Shown here: piece after piece, positions 35,128 through 44,956 of the stretch
Layout: each line of letters begins with the position of its first letter
Numbering within the stretch: position 1 is the stretch's first letter
From: an uncultured Pseudomonadales bacterium
GTDB taxonomy: Bacteria; Pseudomonadota; Gammaproteobacteria; Pseudomonadales; Cellvibrionaceae
Direction: 5' to 3'
DNA length: 64,000 nucleotides
Assembly: GCA_947494095.1 (NCBI GenBank)
Contig: CANLTI010000008.1
Coordinates: 1 to 64,000 of the forward strand
Made by a program: the position numbers and the translations under genes
Notes under the pieces: generated by a model
Databases searched by the model: none
What the model was told of the DNA's origin: nothing
What the model saw: the letters and a program-made list of their open reading frames with translations, nothing else

Positions 35128-35287
35128 GATCTACCTCAATCGTCAAATTATTAACTCTCAATACGCTGTCAAAAAGCTGGCAATACAGGCATATTGGTGA
35201 GCGATACAGAGGTAGAGCAAGGATCAAACCAGTTTCGTTTTTATTGGCTCGCTAGAGGGTTGTCTATCGAGCTTGGTGGCCTGTAAT

Positions 35288-35614
35288 TTAGCTGCCTGCA
35301 ATTTTGACGGTGTAGCCTTTTTTTTCGAGTGTGGCTTTAAGCTTGTCGCGTTGTTCACCTTGTATCTCTATAATGCCATCTTTAACGGTGCCGCCTGTGC
35401 CGCAGATTTGCTTAAGCTCTTTACTGAGTTTTTTGAGCTCGGCCTCAGCTAAAGGGATACCTTTGATTAATGTCACGCCTTTGCCGCCACGACCTTTGCT
35501 TTCGCGGTGTAAGCGTACAATGCCATCACTTTGTGCAATGTGGGCGTTTGTTGTGGGGGCTTCTTTAACTCGTCCTTGGTCAGTAGAGTAGACAAGGCGT
35601 GAATTTTTGCTCAT
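35288..35614 (-). CDS. yciH: SUI1/YciH family translation initiation factor
   Basis: The bacterial homologue of eIF1, 108 residues as in E. coli YciH. After an N-terminal tail (LVYSTDQGR) come RLHRESKGRGGKGVTLIKGIP, LKQICGTGGTVKDGIIEIQGEQRDKL and the final GYTVKIAGS. The GKGVT and CGTGGTVKDG blocks are diagnostic. AGGAG lies ahead of the ATG. Its role in bacteria is thought to be discrimination of weak initiation complexes. Confidence 0.92.
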   Translation of the reverse strand: MSKNSRLVYSTDQGRVKEAPTTNAHIAQSDGIVRLHRESKGRGGKGVTLIKGIPLAEAELKKLSKELKQICGTGGTVKDGIIEIQGEQRDKLKATLEKKGYTVKIAGS

Positions 35615-35694
35615 TGTTGGCTCCTAAAAAGTAGCCATTATACAATAGGCTGTCATTTATCGAGCGATATGCTCCAATCTATTTTCAAAACCCT

Positions 35695-36510
35695 ATGAGC
35701 CCACTACGACAAAAACTGTACGATATTATTTTTGGCACAGAAACACCGGCCGGTAAATTTTTTGACCTCGTTTTAATTTACGCCATTGTATTGAGCGTAG
35801 TGGCGTTAATGCTAGATACGGTGGTGGCGCTTAATGAGCGCTGGGGGCTTGTTTTACGCTATGTGGAATGGACGTTTACGTTCTTTTTTACGGTAGAATA
35901 TTTAGTGCGCTTATATTGCTCGCCTAGCCGTGTTTTATATGTCCGTAGTTTTTATGGCGTTATCGATTTGTTATCTATATTACCCGCTTATATTAGCCTT
36001 TTTGTGCCGGGCACCAATTACTTATTAATGCTGCGCTTGTTTAGAGTATTACGGGTTTTTCGTGTTCTTAAATTGATGCGTTATATTGTCGAGGCTAATT
36101 TGTTGGTGCGCTCAATGCTGCTGGCACGCCATAAAATATTTGTGTTTTTTATGGTTGTCTTGGTATTTGCGACTATTTTTGGCTCGATTATGTATTTGGT
36201 CGAAGGCCCCGATAATGGTTTTACAAGTATTCCACGCAGTATTTATTGGACTATTGTCACCATTACTACCGTGGGCTATGGCGATATTATACCGCAAACG
36301 GTTTTTGGCCAAATAGTCGCATCGCTCGCGATGTTAACGGGTTACTCCATTATTGTGGTGCCTACGGGTATTTTAACGGCTGAATTTTCACAAGAAATTC
36401 AGCGCGATCGCAGCTTAATTAATTGCCCTAACTGCGGTAAAGCCGGCCACGATAAAGAAGCAGGCTTTTGTAATCGCTGCGGCGGTGCATTAAATAATCC
36501 GCACAAATAA
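35695..36510 (+). CDS. Voltage-gated-type potassium channel with C-terminal zinc ribbon
   Basis: An inner-membrane ion channel, 271 residues. Six membrane segments can be drawn. S4 is arginine-rich (LRLFRVLRVFRVLKLMR), as in voltage sensors. The pore helix and selectivity filter TVGYGD come next, and the last helix leads to the cytoplasm. Unusually, the tail has CPNCGKAGHDKEAGFCNRCGG, two CxxC pairs that should bind zinc. Related channels in gammaproteobacteria have the same general shape. It converges on hrpB with 28 bases between stops. Confidence 0.88.
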   Translation: MSPLRQKLYDIIFGTETPAGKFFDLVLIYAIVLSVVALMLDTVVALNERWGLVLRYVEWTFTFFFTVEYLVRLYCSPSRVLYVRSFYGVIDLLSILPAYISLFVPGTNYLLMLRLFRVLRVFRVLKLMRYIVEANLLVRSMLLARHKIFVFFMVVLVFATIFGSIMYLVEGPDNGFTSIPRSIYWTIVTITTVGYGDIIPQTVFGQIVASLAMLTGYSIIVVPTGILTAEFSQEIQRDRSLINCPNCGKAGHDKEAGFCNRCGGALNNPHK

Positions 36511-36538
36511 AGAGCCTGCGCCCCTTAAACGCTTAAAA

Positions 36539-39079
36539 TTAGAGTTCTTGATCTAATTTTAAGCGGCGTTTGGTTTTGGCCGTTGCCTGCATACTCAATG
36601 GGTCGTCTGGCCATGGGTGGCGTGGGTAGCGGCCTTTCATTTCCTTTTTAACCTCTTGATAACCCCCGGCCCAAAAAGCGGCTAAATCTTGTGTGATTTG
36701 CAGTGGTTTTTGCGCGGGCGATAACAAGTGCAAGGTCAGTGTTATTTGGCCATTAATAATGCTTGGGGTTTGAGCGCAGCCAAACATTTCTTGCAGCTTT
36801 ACCGCAAGTACTGGCGGTGTACTGTTGTAGTCGATGGCAGCATTGCGCCCGCTAGGTATTGCAATACTGATAGGTGCAAGGGTGTCTAGCTCTTGTGGGA
36901 GCGGCCAAGGCAGCAAGCTGTGTAATTGCTGGAGTAAATGTAATTTTTTAAAGTCAGCTAATGTATTAATATCGCTCAGATAAGGTGCTAGCCAGTCATC
37001 CAGTGTGTTGAGTAATGCTCTATGGCTAAAGCTTGGCCAAGGCTCGCCCAGCGTATTATGGAGCAAATTAACACGGGCAATAAACTGGGTGGCCTCATGC
37101 GGCCAAGGCAAAAAGTCTAATCCTTTATTTTTGATCAGCTCTAGCAGTGCTTTTGTTTTAACCTCTTTGGGGAGTGAGGTTTGTTTGCGTTGTTGAATAA
37201 TAATTTTGCCAAGTTGCGTTCTTTGTTCGGCAATAAAGCGGCCGGCTTTGTCATCCCACTCGGCAAGGGTATTTTGCTTAATGAGGTGCTTAAGTTCATC
37301 ATTAAAAAATGCGCTATTTAATGGGCAAGCGGCATAAATGGTATCGGTGCTTTTACCTGCAATACCTCCTGCCTCGGCAATGCTTAACCACGGCATATGC
37401 GCTAAATGATCATGTGTTGGGATTTGCACCGCGCGCCCATTAGCCAGTTGAAATACCGTATTTTGAGCATTCGTATTTTTGAGCTTTGCAATGCGCTCGG
37501 GAAAGGCGTGGGCGAGTAATAAGCCAATCAAATCGCTTTCGTCATACTCTGCCGTGACTTTTTTTGCACGCAGGCCTTGCGTAAATTGCTTAGCTAATTG
37601 CTGTACCCGCTGCTGCCAGCCTTTGTGCGCTGGGCTTATAGTGTCTAAGCCTGCGGCGGCACGGTAAATAGTAGCAAGGTTAGCATCCATAGGTTTAGGC
37701 GTGCGCTCGCTCAATATAGCCGCCAGCGTACTGCCGAGTTTATTGGCACCATAGTGCTCGGCTTTTATCAGTAAGAGTGCTAGACGAGGGTGGCAGGCAA
37801 AAGTGGCCAGTCGTTTACCAATAAGAGTTAATTGCTGGTTGTCGTCAATAGCACCCAATAATTGCAAGGTGTCTAGTGCTTGCTGCCAGTTTGCGCTAGG
37901 CGGCGCATCTAGCCAAGTAAGTTCATTGGGGTTATCGCAACCCCAATTAAGCAGGGTGATACATAAAGGGGTTAAATCGGCGGCTAATATTTCAGGTGTG
38001 GCGTGTTTGGCGCGTTGATGTTGCGCCGCTTCGCTCCACAGCCTATAGCAAATACCAGGCTCCATACGGCCGGCGCGGCCGGCGCGTTGCTCCGTTGAAG
38101 ATTGTGCATTGTTATGAGTGTGTAGGCGTGTGAGGCCTGTATTGGGGTCAAAGCTAGGGCTGCGACACAGGCCGGCATCAATAACAACACGTACGCCCTC
38201 GATGGTTAAGCTGGTTTCTGCAATATCGGTGGCTAATACTATTTTGCGCTTACCATTATCGGTTTGGGCAATCGCCGCTTGCTGGTCTTTTAAGGGGAGG
38301 TTGCCGTGTAGGGGCTGGCAATATGTATTATTGGGTAATGTGTTATGCAGGTGTTTAAGGGTGCGGTTTATTTCGCCTACGCCCGGCAAAAAAACCAATA
38401 CGCTGCCGGTTTGCTCGGCAATAGCCTTTTGAATAATATGACTGACATGTATGGTGATATCATTAAAGGCTTGCGGGTGCTGCTTTTTGGCTTGTGGGTA
38501 ATAAAGTGTATCAACGCGGTAGCTGCGACCTTGGCTGGTAATAATCGGCGCATTATCTAAAAGTGTGGCAATTGCAGCGCCATCTAAAGTGGCAGACATC
38601 ACCAGTAGTTTGAGCGGGTTGTGGCTGTCTCTAAAAAGCTCACGCGCCTGCAAGCTTAAAGCCAGCCCGGTGTCGGTGTTGATACTGCGCTCATGAAATT
38701 CATCAAAAATAATAATACCAATATCGCTAAGCTCGGGGTCATCTTGTAGCCAGCGAGTTAATAAACCTTCGGTAATGACCTCTATACGGGTGTGCGCACT
38801 CACTTTAACCGCTTGGCGCATGCGGTAGCCCACAGTCTGGCCAACCGGCTCGCCGAGCATTTGAGCCATGCGGTTGGCGGCATTTAAGGCTGCCACACGA
38901 CGTGGCTCTAGCATAATAATTTTTTTCCCCTTAAGCCAAGGTTGCTCCAATAAGCTTAAAGGCACTTGAGTTGTTTTGCCGGCCCCTGGTGGCGCTTGCA
39001 GTACGGCTTGATCATGTTGCGCCAGTGCATCGAGTAGCGTGGGTAGGCAATCAAAAATGGGTAAGTTATTGTTTGGCAT
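36539..39079 (-). CDS. hrpB: ATP-dependent RNA helicase-like protein HrpB
   Basis: A DEAH-box helicase of 846 residues, the usual length of HrpB. Motif I is PPGAGKTTQVPL, II is DEFHERS, III SATLDG, and motif VI QRAGRAGR; the motif Ia EPRRVAA is also clear. The HrpB-specific C-terminus (GGYQEVKKEMKGRYPRHPWPDDP) is complete. Exact cellular role in bacteria is poorly known. It stands alone between the channel gene and the divergent tlyA. Confidence 0.96.
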   Translation of the reverse strand: MPNNNLPIFDCLPTLLDALAQHDQAVLQAPPGAGKTTQVPLSLLEQPWLKGKKIIMLEPRRVAALNAANRMAQMLGEPVGQTVGYRMRQAVKVSAHTRIEVITEGLLTRWLQDDPELSDIGIIIFDEFHERSINTDTGLALSLQARELFRDSHNPLKLLVMSATLDGAAIATLLDNAPIITSQGRSYRVDTLYYPQAKKQHPQAFNDITIHVSHIIQKAIAEQTGSVLVFLPGVGEINRTLKHLHNTLPNNTYCQPLHGNLPLKDQQAAIAQTDNGKRKIVLATDIAETSLTIEGVRVVIDAGLCRSPSFDPNTGLTRLHTHNNAQSSTEQRAGRAGRMEPGICYRLWSEAAQHQRAKHATPEILAADLTPLCITLLNWGCDNPNELTWLDAPPSANWQQALDTLQLLGAIDDNQQLTLIGKRLATFACHPRLALLLIKAEHYGANKLGSTLAAILSERTPKPMDANLATIYRAAAGLDTISPAHKGWQQRVQQLAKQFTQGLRAKKVTAEYDESDLIGLLLAHAFPERIAKLKNTNAQNTVFQLANGRAVQIPTHDHLAHMPWLSIAEAGGIAGKSTDTIYAACPLNSAFFNDELKHLIKQNTLAEWDDKAGRFIAEQRTQLGKIIIQQRKQTSLPKEVKTKALLELIKNKGLDFLPWPHEATQFIARVNLLHNTLGEPWPSFSHRALLNTLDDWLAPYLSDINTLADFKKLHLLQQLHSLLPWPLPQELDTLAPISIAIPSGRNAAIDYNSTPPVLAVKLQEMFGCAQTPSIINGQITLTLHLLSPAQKPLQITQDLAAFWAGGYQEVKKEMKGRYPRHPWPDDPLSMQATAKTKRRLKLDQEL

Positions 39080-39228
39080 AAATTAGGGTGACTTGGGTCA
39101 TATTGGTGAGTTGGCATTGTACCGCGTTGTGCTTATTGAGTAAGCTAGCGACCTTTCATTAGTATGACTCTCGGTCTATAAAATACTGTCGAAAAACAAT
39201 CAAAAAACAATCAATAAGGCTGCAACTT

Positions 39229-39990
39229 GTGCAACGGTTAGATAAAGTATTAGTAGAGCAACGTTTGGCGGCAACGCGAACGCAAGCGCAAAAATTGATA
39301 GACGCTGGCCTAGTTGAGCTAATGACCGCTGGGCAGTGGCGCGTTCAAAGCAAAGCCTCCTTTAAATTACCTGCCGATAGCGCATTAAAAGTGGGCGAGC
39401 ACCCCGATATGCGTTATGTCTCGCGTGCAGGTTTAAAATTAGAAGGCGCTTTGGCATTAAGTGGCATTGATGTAGCGGGTATGGCAGCCATTGATATTGG
39501 CCAATCAACCGGTGGCTTTACGGATTGTTTACTGAAGCACGGCGCCGCTCAAGTCACCGGTATTGAAGTGGGGCACGATCAGTTAGTGGCATCACTAAAA
39601 GTAGATGAGCGCGTGGTATGCCTAGAGGGCATAAATGCCAGGCATCTTAATACCGATGTGCTCCGTTATGCCCCGGCAGGCTTTGATATTGCTGTTATGG
39701 ATGTCTCTTTTATTTCACAAACATTAATATTACCGAATATTGCACAGCTTTTAACACCTAATGGCTATTTAGTGACACTGATTAAACCCCAATTTGAGCT
39801 GGGCCCAGAAGCCTTAGGCAAAGGCGGTTTAGTGCAAGACACCCGTTTATATAAAGGGTTAGAAGAAAAATTTAAGGCGCTATTAAATAATTTAGGTTTT
39901 ACCGTATTGTTTTATATACCAAGCGTTATTAAGGGCGGTGATGGTAATAAAGAGTTTTTAGCCGTGTGCAGATTATCGCTAGCCAAATAA
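39229..39990 (+). CDS. tlyA: TlyA family RNA methyltransferase
   Basis: A 2'-O-methyltransferase family that acts on ribosomal RNA cytidines. 253 residues from GTG 39229. The N-terminal S4 domain (MQRLDKVLVEQRLAATRTQAQKLI) is followed by YVSRAGLKLEGAL and the FtsJ-like SAM domain with DIGQSTGGFTDCLL, MDVSFISQTL and LIKPQFELGPE. The SAM motif has Gln where Ala is common (DVGASTGG), otherwise normal. It converges on gloB with 24 bases between. Confidence 0.92.
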   Translation: MQRLDKVLVEQRLAATRTQAQKLIDAGLVELMTAGQWRVQSKASFKLPADSALKVGEHPDMRYVSRAGLKLEGALALSGIDVAGMAAIDIGQSTGGFTDCLLKHGAAQVTGIEVGHDQLVASLKVDERVVCLEGINARHLNTDVLRYAPAGFDIAVMDVSFISQTLILPNIAQLLTPNGYLVTLIKPQFELGPEALGKGGLVQDTRLYKGLEEKFKALLNNLGFTVLFYIPSVIKGGDGNKEFLAVCRLSLAK

Positions 39991-40014
39991 TAGTGTCACA
40001 GATGTTATCGCATA

Positions 40015-40839
40015 TTAAAAAGTGTCTTTCCAGTTGCGAAGTGCGGTAAATACGGCAATTGGGGTTGTACTGTGCGCTGTTTGTTGGGTGGCTTTAATTG
40101 CGGTTTCAATAACGGTGGGCTCGTGAGTGCGTAAAAAAGGGTTGCACGCTAGCTCTGTGGCCAGTGTTGAAGGAATGCTGGGTTGATTGTTTTTGCGCAG
40201 TTGCTCGACGACTTTTATGTAATCGCTGATGGCTACATTATTGGGCTCTACGGCTTGTGCAAATTGAAGATTGGATTGTGTGTATTCATGCGCACAAAAA
40301 ACCCGTGTTTGCGGAGGGAGTGTTTGAATGCGACTGAGGCTATCCAATAATTGCTGCATATTGCCAGTTTGCTTGAGGCGCCCGCAGCCGGCCGAAAACA
40401 GCGTATCACCACAAAATAACGCATTGGCTTTTGGGCAGTAAAAGCTTAAATGCTCGGCCATATGGCCCGGCGTATGCCATACCTCTAGTATTAAGCCGTT
40501 CAAATCGATGGTGTCGCCATTGCTGACAGGCCGATTGATACCTGAGTGAATATTGGCGGGGCCGTACACTGGGAGCGCCTCGGCTGCGCGGCTTAGGCTG
40601 ACTAGCTCATCAATACCGTTGACGTGATCCCAGTGACTATGGGTAATAAAAATACCCTTAAGCGTTAAGTTGAGTGCCTCTATTTTGGCGGCAATGGGCG
40701 CTGCTTGACCGGGATCGATGACCCAAGCATCGGTTTTATCATGAATGAGCCAGACGTAATTGTCATCAAATAAGGGAATGGCGCAAATTGTGTGCTTGCT
40801 GTTGGTTGTGTTGGATGAACGGATATTGGATGAGGTCAT
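40015..40839 (-). CDS. gloB: Hydroxyacylglutathione hydrolase (glyoxalase II)
   Basis: Hydrolyses S-lactoylglutathione in methylglyoxal detoxification. 274 residues; the family core begins at ICAIPLFDDNYVWLI, so the first 18 residues are an unconserved extension and a later start cannot be excluded. The metallo-beta-lactamase motif THSHWDH is complete, followed by TPGHMAEHLSFY, FCGDTLFSAGCGR and CAHEYTQSNLQFA. The neighbouring methyltransferase is divergent, and the gloB-methyltransferase-rnhA-dnaQ order is common in gammaproteobacteria. Confidence 0.94.
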   Translation of the reverse strand: MTSSNIRSSNTTNSKHTICAIPLFDDNYVWLIHDKTDAWVIDPGQAAPIAAKIEALNLTLKGIFITHSHWDHVNGIDELVSLSRAAEALPVYGPANIHSGINRPVSNGDTIDLNGLILEVWHTPGHMAEHLSFYCPKANALFCGDTLFSAGCGRLKQTGNMQQLLDSLSRIQTLPPQTRVFCAHEYTQSNLQFAQAVEPNNVAISDYIKVVEQLRKNNQPSIPSTLATELACNPFLRTHEPTVIETAIKATQQTAHSTTPIAVFTALRNWKDTF

Positions 40840-41103
40840 ATTAATTAGGCCGTAATGCGCGGGGGCTTAGATAAAGATATTATAAGTGGAGCCAAAGAAC
40901 TTCGGCTAGTTTTGTGACTTTGAAGGCTTAGAAGGTTAAACTCACAGGCACGCAATTACTACTATTAATCACGCTAACTAACGATACAGGCACGCTAGCG
41001 CCTCAAGCGAGTATTAGTTTACGGCTGCCTATGGCGCCGAGCAATACCCTGTGTGAGTTTGGCCAAGCTTGGATCGGCTAGTGCTTTACGAATAGGAGTG
41101 CTT

Positions 41104-41946
41104 ATGTTTTTTTTGCAGCAACAACTGAAGCGTTTGACGCGCTCGATACGTCAGCGTCAGCAGGTCGCAGCCTTACCGCAGGCCTCCAAAGCTCTTGATC
41201 AATGGTTTGCTGCGCCTACTGGGCAGCGCATTCTTGCGCAAGAGCAAATAGCCATTGATAAAGCGTTGAGTTGCTTATTTGGTTATCATTTATTGCAAAT
41301 GAGTATTTTGCCGAATACTAAGCTGTACCAGTCGAGCCGCATTTGCCATTGTACGCGGGTAGGGTTTAATGCGGCAGCGCCTGCTGACCTAGCGTGTGAG
41401 CTGGAGTCTTTGCCTTTAGCTGATGAAAGTGTGGATGTTACACTATTGCATCACGCACTTGAATACTCGGCGAGCCCCCACCAATTACTGAATGAAGTTA
41501 GCCGGGTAACCATTGCGCACGGCCATATTGTGATTGTGGGTTTTGACCCTTTAAGCTTAACTGGCGCGCTTAAACCTTTTGCGCAATTGGCCAATACCAG
41601 TGCCTTTTGGGCGCGCCATAGTTTAGCGTGCAATCGCTTGAATGACTGGTTAAAGCTACTGGGTTTTGAAACTCAAGAAACATTCATAGGCTGCAGCCAA
41701 ACACCTTTATTTAAGAGGATGCCTACCTCTAAGCTGGCGCAAGGCTTAACGGCAAAAACTCAGCTACCTTTTGGCCATTTTTACTGTATTGTTGCGCGCA
41801 AAATGGTAACAGGCATGCGGCTGAATAAGCCCGCTTGGGATGCGCGCTTTTTAAAAGGCGTAAAACTTGCACCTCAGCCTATTACCGCCCGCGGTGCAGC
41901 GCGTTTGAGTTTAATTCGCAATGTGAGTAAAGACCCTAAAAGCTAG
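41104..41946 (+). CDS. Class I SAM-dependent methyltransferase
   Basis: 280 residues from ATG 41104, with AGGAG six bases upstream. The first SAM-binding glycine motif is poorly conserved here. The middle part has LPLADESVDVTLLHHALEYSASPHQLLNEVSRV and HGHIVIVGFDPLSLTGALKP, the usual motif IV and V layout of Methyltransf_11 proteins. Genes of this type often sit between gloB and rnhA; the substrate is unknown to me. A family 1 element follows 29 bases after the stop. Confidence 0.8.
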   Translation: MFFLQQQLKRLTRSIRQRQQVAALPQASKALDQWFAAPTGQRILAQEQIAIDKALSCLFGYHLLQMSILPNTKLYQSSRICHCTRVGFNAAAPADLACELESLPLADESVDVTLLHHALEYSASPHQLLNEVSRVTIAHGHIVIVGFDPLSLTGALKPFAQLANTSAFWARHSLACNRLNDWLKLLGFETQETFIGCSQTPLFKRMPTSKLAQGLTAKTQLPFGHFYCIVARKMVTGMRLNKPAWDARFLKGVKLAPQPITARGAARLSLIRNVSKDPKS

Positions 41947-41975
41947 TGCGTTTGAGAGGTTTCTAATCTCTATTT

Positions 41976-42219
41976 GTAACTTTCAGGGGGGCTAAATCGG
42001 GTGCTAATGAATCATTGATTGGTCCGCTTACGCCATCTGTGACTCTCGCTCCTCGATTTTATGCTTCTGGAAAGTCTAATCTTGCATATTCCTATGCAAG
42101 TATACATCTAGCTCTTGCTTTTCCTGCAAGGCCCGGCGTTTAAATGCCTAGAAATAACGTATCAGCACCTTGTCAAGAAGGGTTTTTAGTTTGGCTTATT
42201 AGTTTGGCATAATAGTTAC
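41976..42219 (+). mobile_element. Family 1 MITE-like element, copy 3 (244 bp)
   Basis: The left end GTAACTTTCAG and right end ATAATAGTTAC are flanked by the exact octamer CTCTATTT (41968-41975 and 42220-42227). Same orientation as copy 1. The interior has three hairpins in a row; the second has arms CTTGCAT / ATGCAAG with loop ATTCCT, and the third CTTGC / GCAAG with loop TTTTCCT. It lies directly upstream of rnhA. Confidence 0.92.
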
Positions 42220-42246
42220 CTCTATTTTTAATAAAAGAAGGCTCTT

Positions 42247-42690
42247 TTGAATACCACCAAAAAATCAGTCTCAATATTTACCGATGGCGCCTGTAAAGGT
42301 AACCCAGGCCCTGGCGGCTGGGGAGCGGTTTTACGTTTTGGCGAGCATAAAAAGCTATTGCACGGCGGCCAGCAAAACACGACCAATAATCAAATGGAGC
42401 TCATGGGCGCTATCGAGGCTTTAAAAGTGTTAAATGAGCCCTGCGTGGTAAAGCTCACCACCGATTCGCAATATGTGCGTAAAGGCATTACTCAATGGCT
42501 CAAAAATTGGAAGAAAAACGGCTGGCGCACGGCGGCTAAACAGCCGGTTAAAAATGCTGAGCTTTGGCAGCAGCTCGATGAGCAGTCGCAGCGTCATGAG
42601 GTGAGCTGGTTTTGGGTTAAAGGCCATAGTGGCCACCCAGAAAACGAACTGGCCGATCAGTTGGCCAATCGTGGCGTGGCAGAGCTGTAG
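42247..42690 (+). CDS. rnhA: Ribonuclease HI
   Basis: Degrades RNA in RNA-DNA hybrids. 147 residues, close to E. coli (155). [21 protein letters not shown] gives the first catalytic Asp13; [13 protein letters not shown] the Glu; [12 protein letters not shown] and [18 protein letters not shown] complete the site. The likely start is TTG 42247, with AAGAAGG six bases upstream; no ATG is available before the conserved core. The ribosome-binding site and leader lie immediately after a family 1 insertion. Confidence 0.96.
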   Translation: MNTTKKSVSIFTDGACKGNPGPGGWGAVLRFGEHKKLLHGGQQNTTNNQMELMGAIEALKVLNEPCVVKLTTDSQYVRKGITQWLKNWKKNGWRTAAKQPVKNAELWQQLDEQSQRHEVSWFWVKGHSGHPENELADQLANRGVAEL

Positions 42691-42769
42691 CGTGTGAAAT
42701 ATATGTTGAATATTCAGCGGCTTGAAGGCTGTATTGCCCACTTGTTTATTAACGACTCCGAGAATTTTA

Positions 42770-43489
42770 ATGTCCCGTCAAATAGTATTAGACACTGAAA
42801 CAACAGGCCTAGAGCCTAAGCTTGGCCATCGTATTATTGAGATTGGCTGCGTCGAATTGGTTAACCGCAAATTAACCGGTCGGCATTACCATCAGTATGT
42901 CAACCCCGAGCGCGAAATTGATGAAGGCGCCATGGCGGTACATGGTATTTCGAATGAATTTGTGGCAACAAAACCCGTTTTTGCGGCAGTTGTGGATGAG
43001 TTCCGTGAGTTCATTCGCGGCGCCGAGCTGGTGATTCATAACGCCCCGTTTGACGTGGGTTTTATGGATAGCGAGTTTGCTTTACTTAATAAAGGCTTGG
43101 GTAAGACTGCCGATATTTGTAGTGTGCTCGATACTTTGGCGATGGCCCGTAATAAACACCCTGGGCAAAAAAATAACCTTGATGCCTTGTGTAAACGTTA
43201 TGGCGTTGATAACTCGTCGCGCGATTTGCACGGCGCCTTACTGGATGCCGAGATTTTAGCTGACGTCTATTTGTTGATGACCGGCGGCCAGCGAACCTTA
43301 GCGCTGAGCGAGGGTGAAGACAGTGATGGCGGTGGGGCAAAAATTGAAACTATACAAAGGCTGTCTGCTAGCCGGCAGTCTCTGCCTGTTATTATGGCAA
43401 GCGACCCTGAGCTGAAGGCGCATGAGGCCAAGCTACAGTCGATTCAAAAGGCTGCGGGGCAATGTGTGTGGTTGGCCGGCGAGTCATAG
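42770..43489 (+). CDS. dnaQ: DNA polymerase III epsilon subunit
   Basis: The proofreading 3'-5' exonuclease of the replicative polymerase. 239 residues from ATG 42770 (MSRQIVLDTETTGLEP; Asp8 and Glu10 catalytic). RIIEIGCVELVNRK, NAPFDVGFMDSEF and RDLHGALLDAEILADVYL complete the DEDDh site. The C-terminal segment that binds the alpha subunit is short and variable. An upstream in-frame extension lacks support. Confidence 0.95.
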   Translation: MSRQIVLDTETTGLEPKLGHRIIEIGCVELVNRKLTGRHYHQYVNPEREIDEGAMAVHGISNEFVATKPVFAAVVDEFREFIRGAELVIHNAPFDVGFMDSEFALLNKGLGKTADICSVLDTLAMARNKHPGQKNNLDALCKRYGVDNSSRDLHGALLDAEILADVYLLMTGGQRTLALSEGEDSDGGGAKIETIQRLSASRQSLPVIMASDPELKAHEAKLQSIQKAAGQCVWLAGES

Positions 43490-43520
43490 ATCGGCCCATT
43501 ATACGCTAGGTATAAAGCAT

Positions 43521-43545
43521 AACGCCCTCACAGGAGGGCGTTTGA
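43521..43545. terminator. Hairpin terminator between dnaQ and the DUF1552 gene
   Basis: Nine-pair stem AACGCCCTC (43521-43529) / GAGGGCGTT (43534-43542) with loop ACAG, followed by a short T-run. It can serve both converging genes. Confidence 0.75.
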
Positions 43546-43571
43546 CGTTAAGCAAAGGCGTTAATAACCCA

Positions 43572-44945
43572 TTACGGCATGTCCGCGCCTTTCCAGGCGT
43601 TATTGATACGACCGTTGCCGTTATCGCTGGTGGTGGGGAAGACGCACGAGGTGTAACCACATACATCAGCAATGGTGGCGAGTACATCGGAGTGGTTAAT
43701 CGACTTGTCATTGGTGTTTTGATCGCCTTTAACACCTGTTGCGCCATAAGGGGCCAAGTCAATAGAGCGGCCTGTGACCAAGCCTGCATTTTTGCCGCCA
43801 GCTAAAAAGGTCGGTACTTGGAAGTGGTTGTGGCGGTTACCGTGGCCTAAGTCTGATACGGTCATAACGATAGTGTTGTCGAGTAAGCTGCTACCATCGG
43901 CGCCGTCGGGAGTGTTGGCCATTTTTTCGATAAAATTAGCAATCTCGGCCATCCACCAAATTTTACTGGTGGTGTGAGCGTCGGCATCTTGATGGGAAAG
44001 GTCGTGATCGTTGGCGGAGGTGCCCGGTACAATAATCGGTGATACCGATACGCCATAACTAAAGGCGATAGAGCGTGTTAAGCCGCAGGCTAATGATTGA
44101 ATGGCAAGGTCTTGCTGCACATCTGAGGCGGCACCTAAGATATTGGTGCGCCATAATGCGTCGTTGCCACCGGTACCAAACTGCATAAGATCAGGTGCGT
44201 TAGTGCAGAGGCTCGGATTGTTGCCGCCACCTGAGTTGTTAGGGTTGAGTTTGGCCTCTAGCACAGTGAGGGAGTCGGCGTGCATTTCTAGGCGCTCGCG
44301 CTCGACTTGGCCAAGCTTGCCCTGTAGTCGCTTTAAGTCGCCTTGTATGGCGCTCAATATTTTAAGGTTGGCGTCACCTGCTTCGGTACTGCTGTCGCCA
44401 CCGCCGCCAAACAGTTGTGGATATAAAATGCGCGGGTCATCAACGGCGTGTAAATCTTTGCCCTTATCAAAACTGATGCGCTTATCAAAGTTATCGCCCC
44501 ATTTGGTGCCGCAGCCCATTTGAATAGAGGGTACGGTAATTTGTGTTTGATCGCGATTGGCCCAGTCTTCTTTGCCCATTTGTACATCAATAGATGTTAG
44601 TCCGTGGGGGCTATCAATAGTGGGGTAGTCAGTACCAAAACCGGTTAAGCACTTTTTCGAGCCGCCTTCGTGGGTGTGGGGCTTGCCGGCATAGCCTAAA
44701 CCATCTAAAAACAGTAAATGATCTTTCACTTTTTCGAGGGGCTTGGTCATGGGCGGTAACGCCATGGAGCCTGCCCTTGGGAAGAAGTAATCGGGCACGG
44801 CACCGTTAGGGTGAAAAATAAATAACGTTTTAAGGCGCGGGTTATTATCGGCGGCCATCGCTGAGCGCGCTAAAATGGAGGTCAGTGGTGCGGCAGTTGT
44901 TGCAGCGCCAACAGCAAAATTCTTAAATAGAGTACGTCTTTTCAT
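43572..44945 (-). CDS. DUF1552 family exported protein
   Basis: A 457-residue protein with a twin-arginine-type signal (MKRRTLFKNFAVGAATTAAP, Arg3-Arg4), so probably exported folded. The mature part matches DUF1552: FIFHPNGAVPDYFFP, LDGLGY, a THEGGSKKCLTG segment, QMGCGTKWG and the late VMTVSDLGHGNRHNHFQVPTFLAGG. These proteins resemble DUF1501/alkaline-phosphatase-like hydrolases but their activity is unknown. It lies 11 bases after the DUF1592 gene, with AGGAG before its ATG, so the two form an operon. Family members nearly always accompany DUF1592 proteins. Confidence 0.85.
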   Translation of the reverse strand: MKRRTLFKNFAVGAATTAAPLTSILARSAMAADNNPRLKTLFIFHPNGAVPDYFFPRAGSMALPPMTKPLEKVKDHLLFLDGLGYAGKPHTHEGGSKKCLTGFGTDYPTIDSPHGLTSIDVQMGKEDWANRDQTQITVPSIQMGCGTKWGDNFDKRISFDKGKDLHAVDDPRILYPQLFGGGGDSSTEAGDANLKILSAIQGDLKRLQGKLGQVERERLEMHADSLTVLEAKLNPNNSGGGNNPSLCTNAPDLMQFGTGGNDALWRTNILGAASDVQQDLAIQSLACGLTRSIAFSYGVSVSPIIVPGTSANDHDLSHQDADAHTTSKIWWMAEIANFIEKMANTPDGADGSSLLDNTIVMTVSDLGHGNRHNHFQVPTFLAGGKNAGLVTGRSIDLAPYGATGVKGDQNTNDKSINHSDVLATIADVCGYTSCVFPTTSDNGNGRINNAWKGADMP

Positions 44946-44956
44946 GATATTAACTC

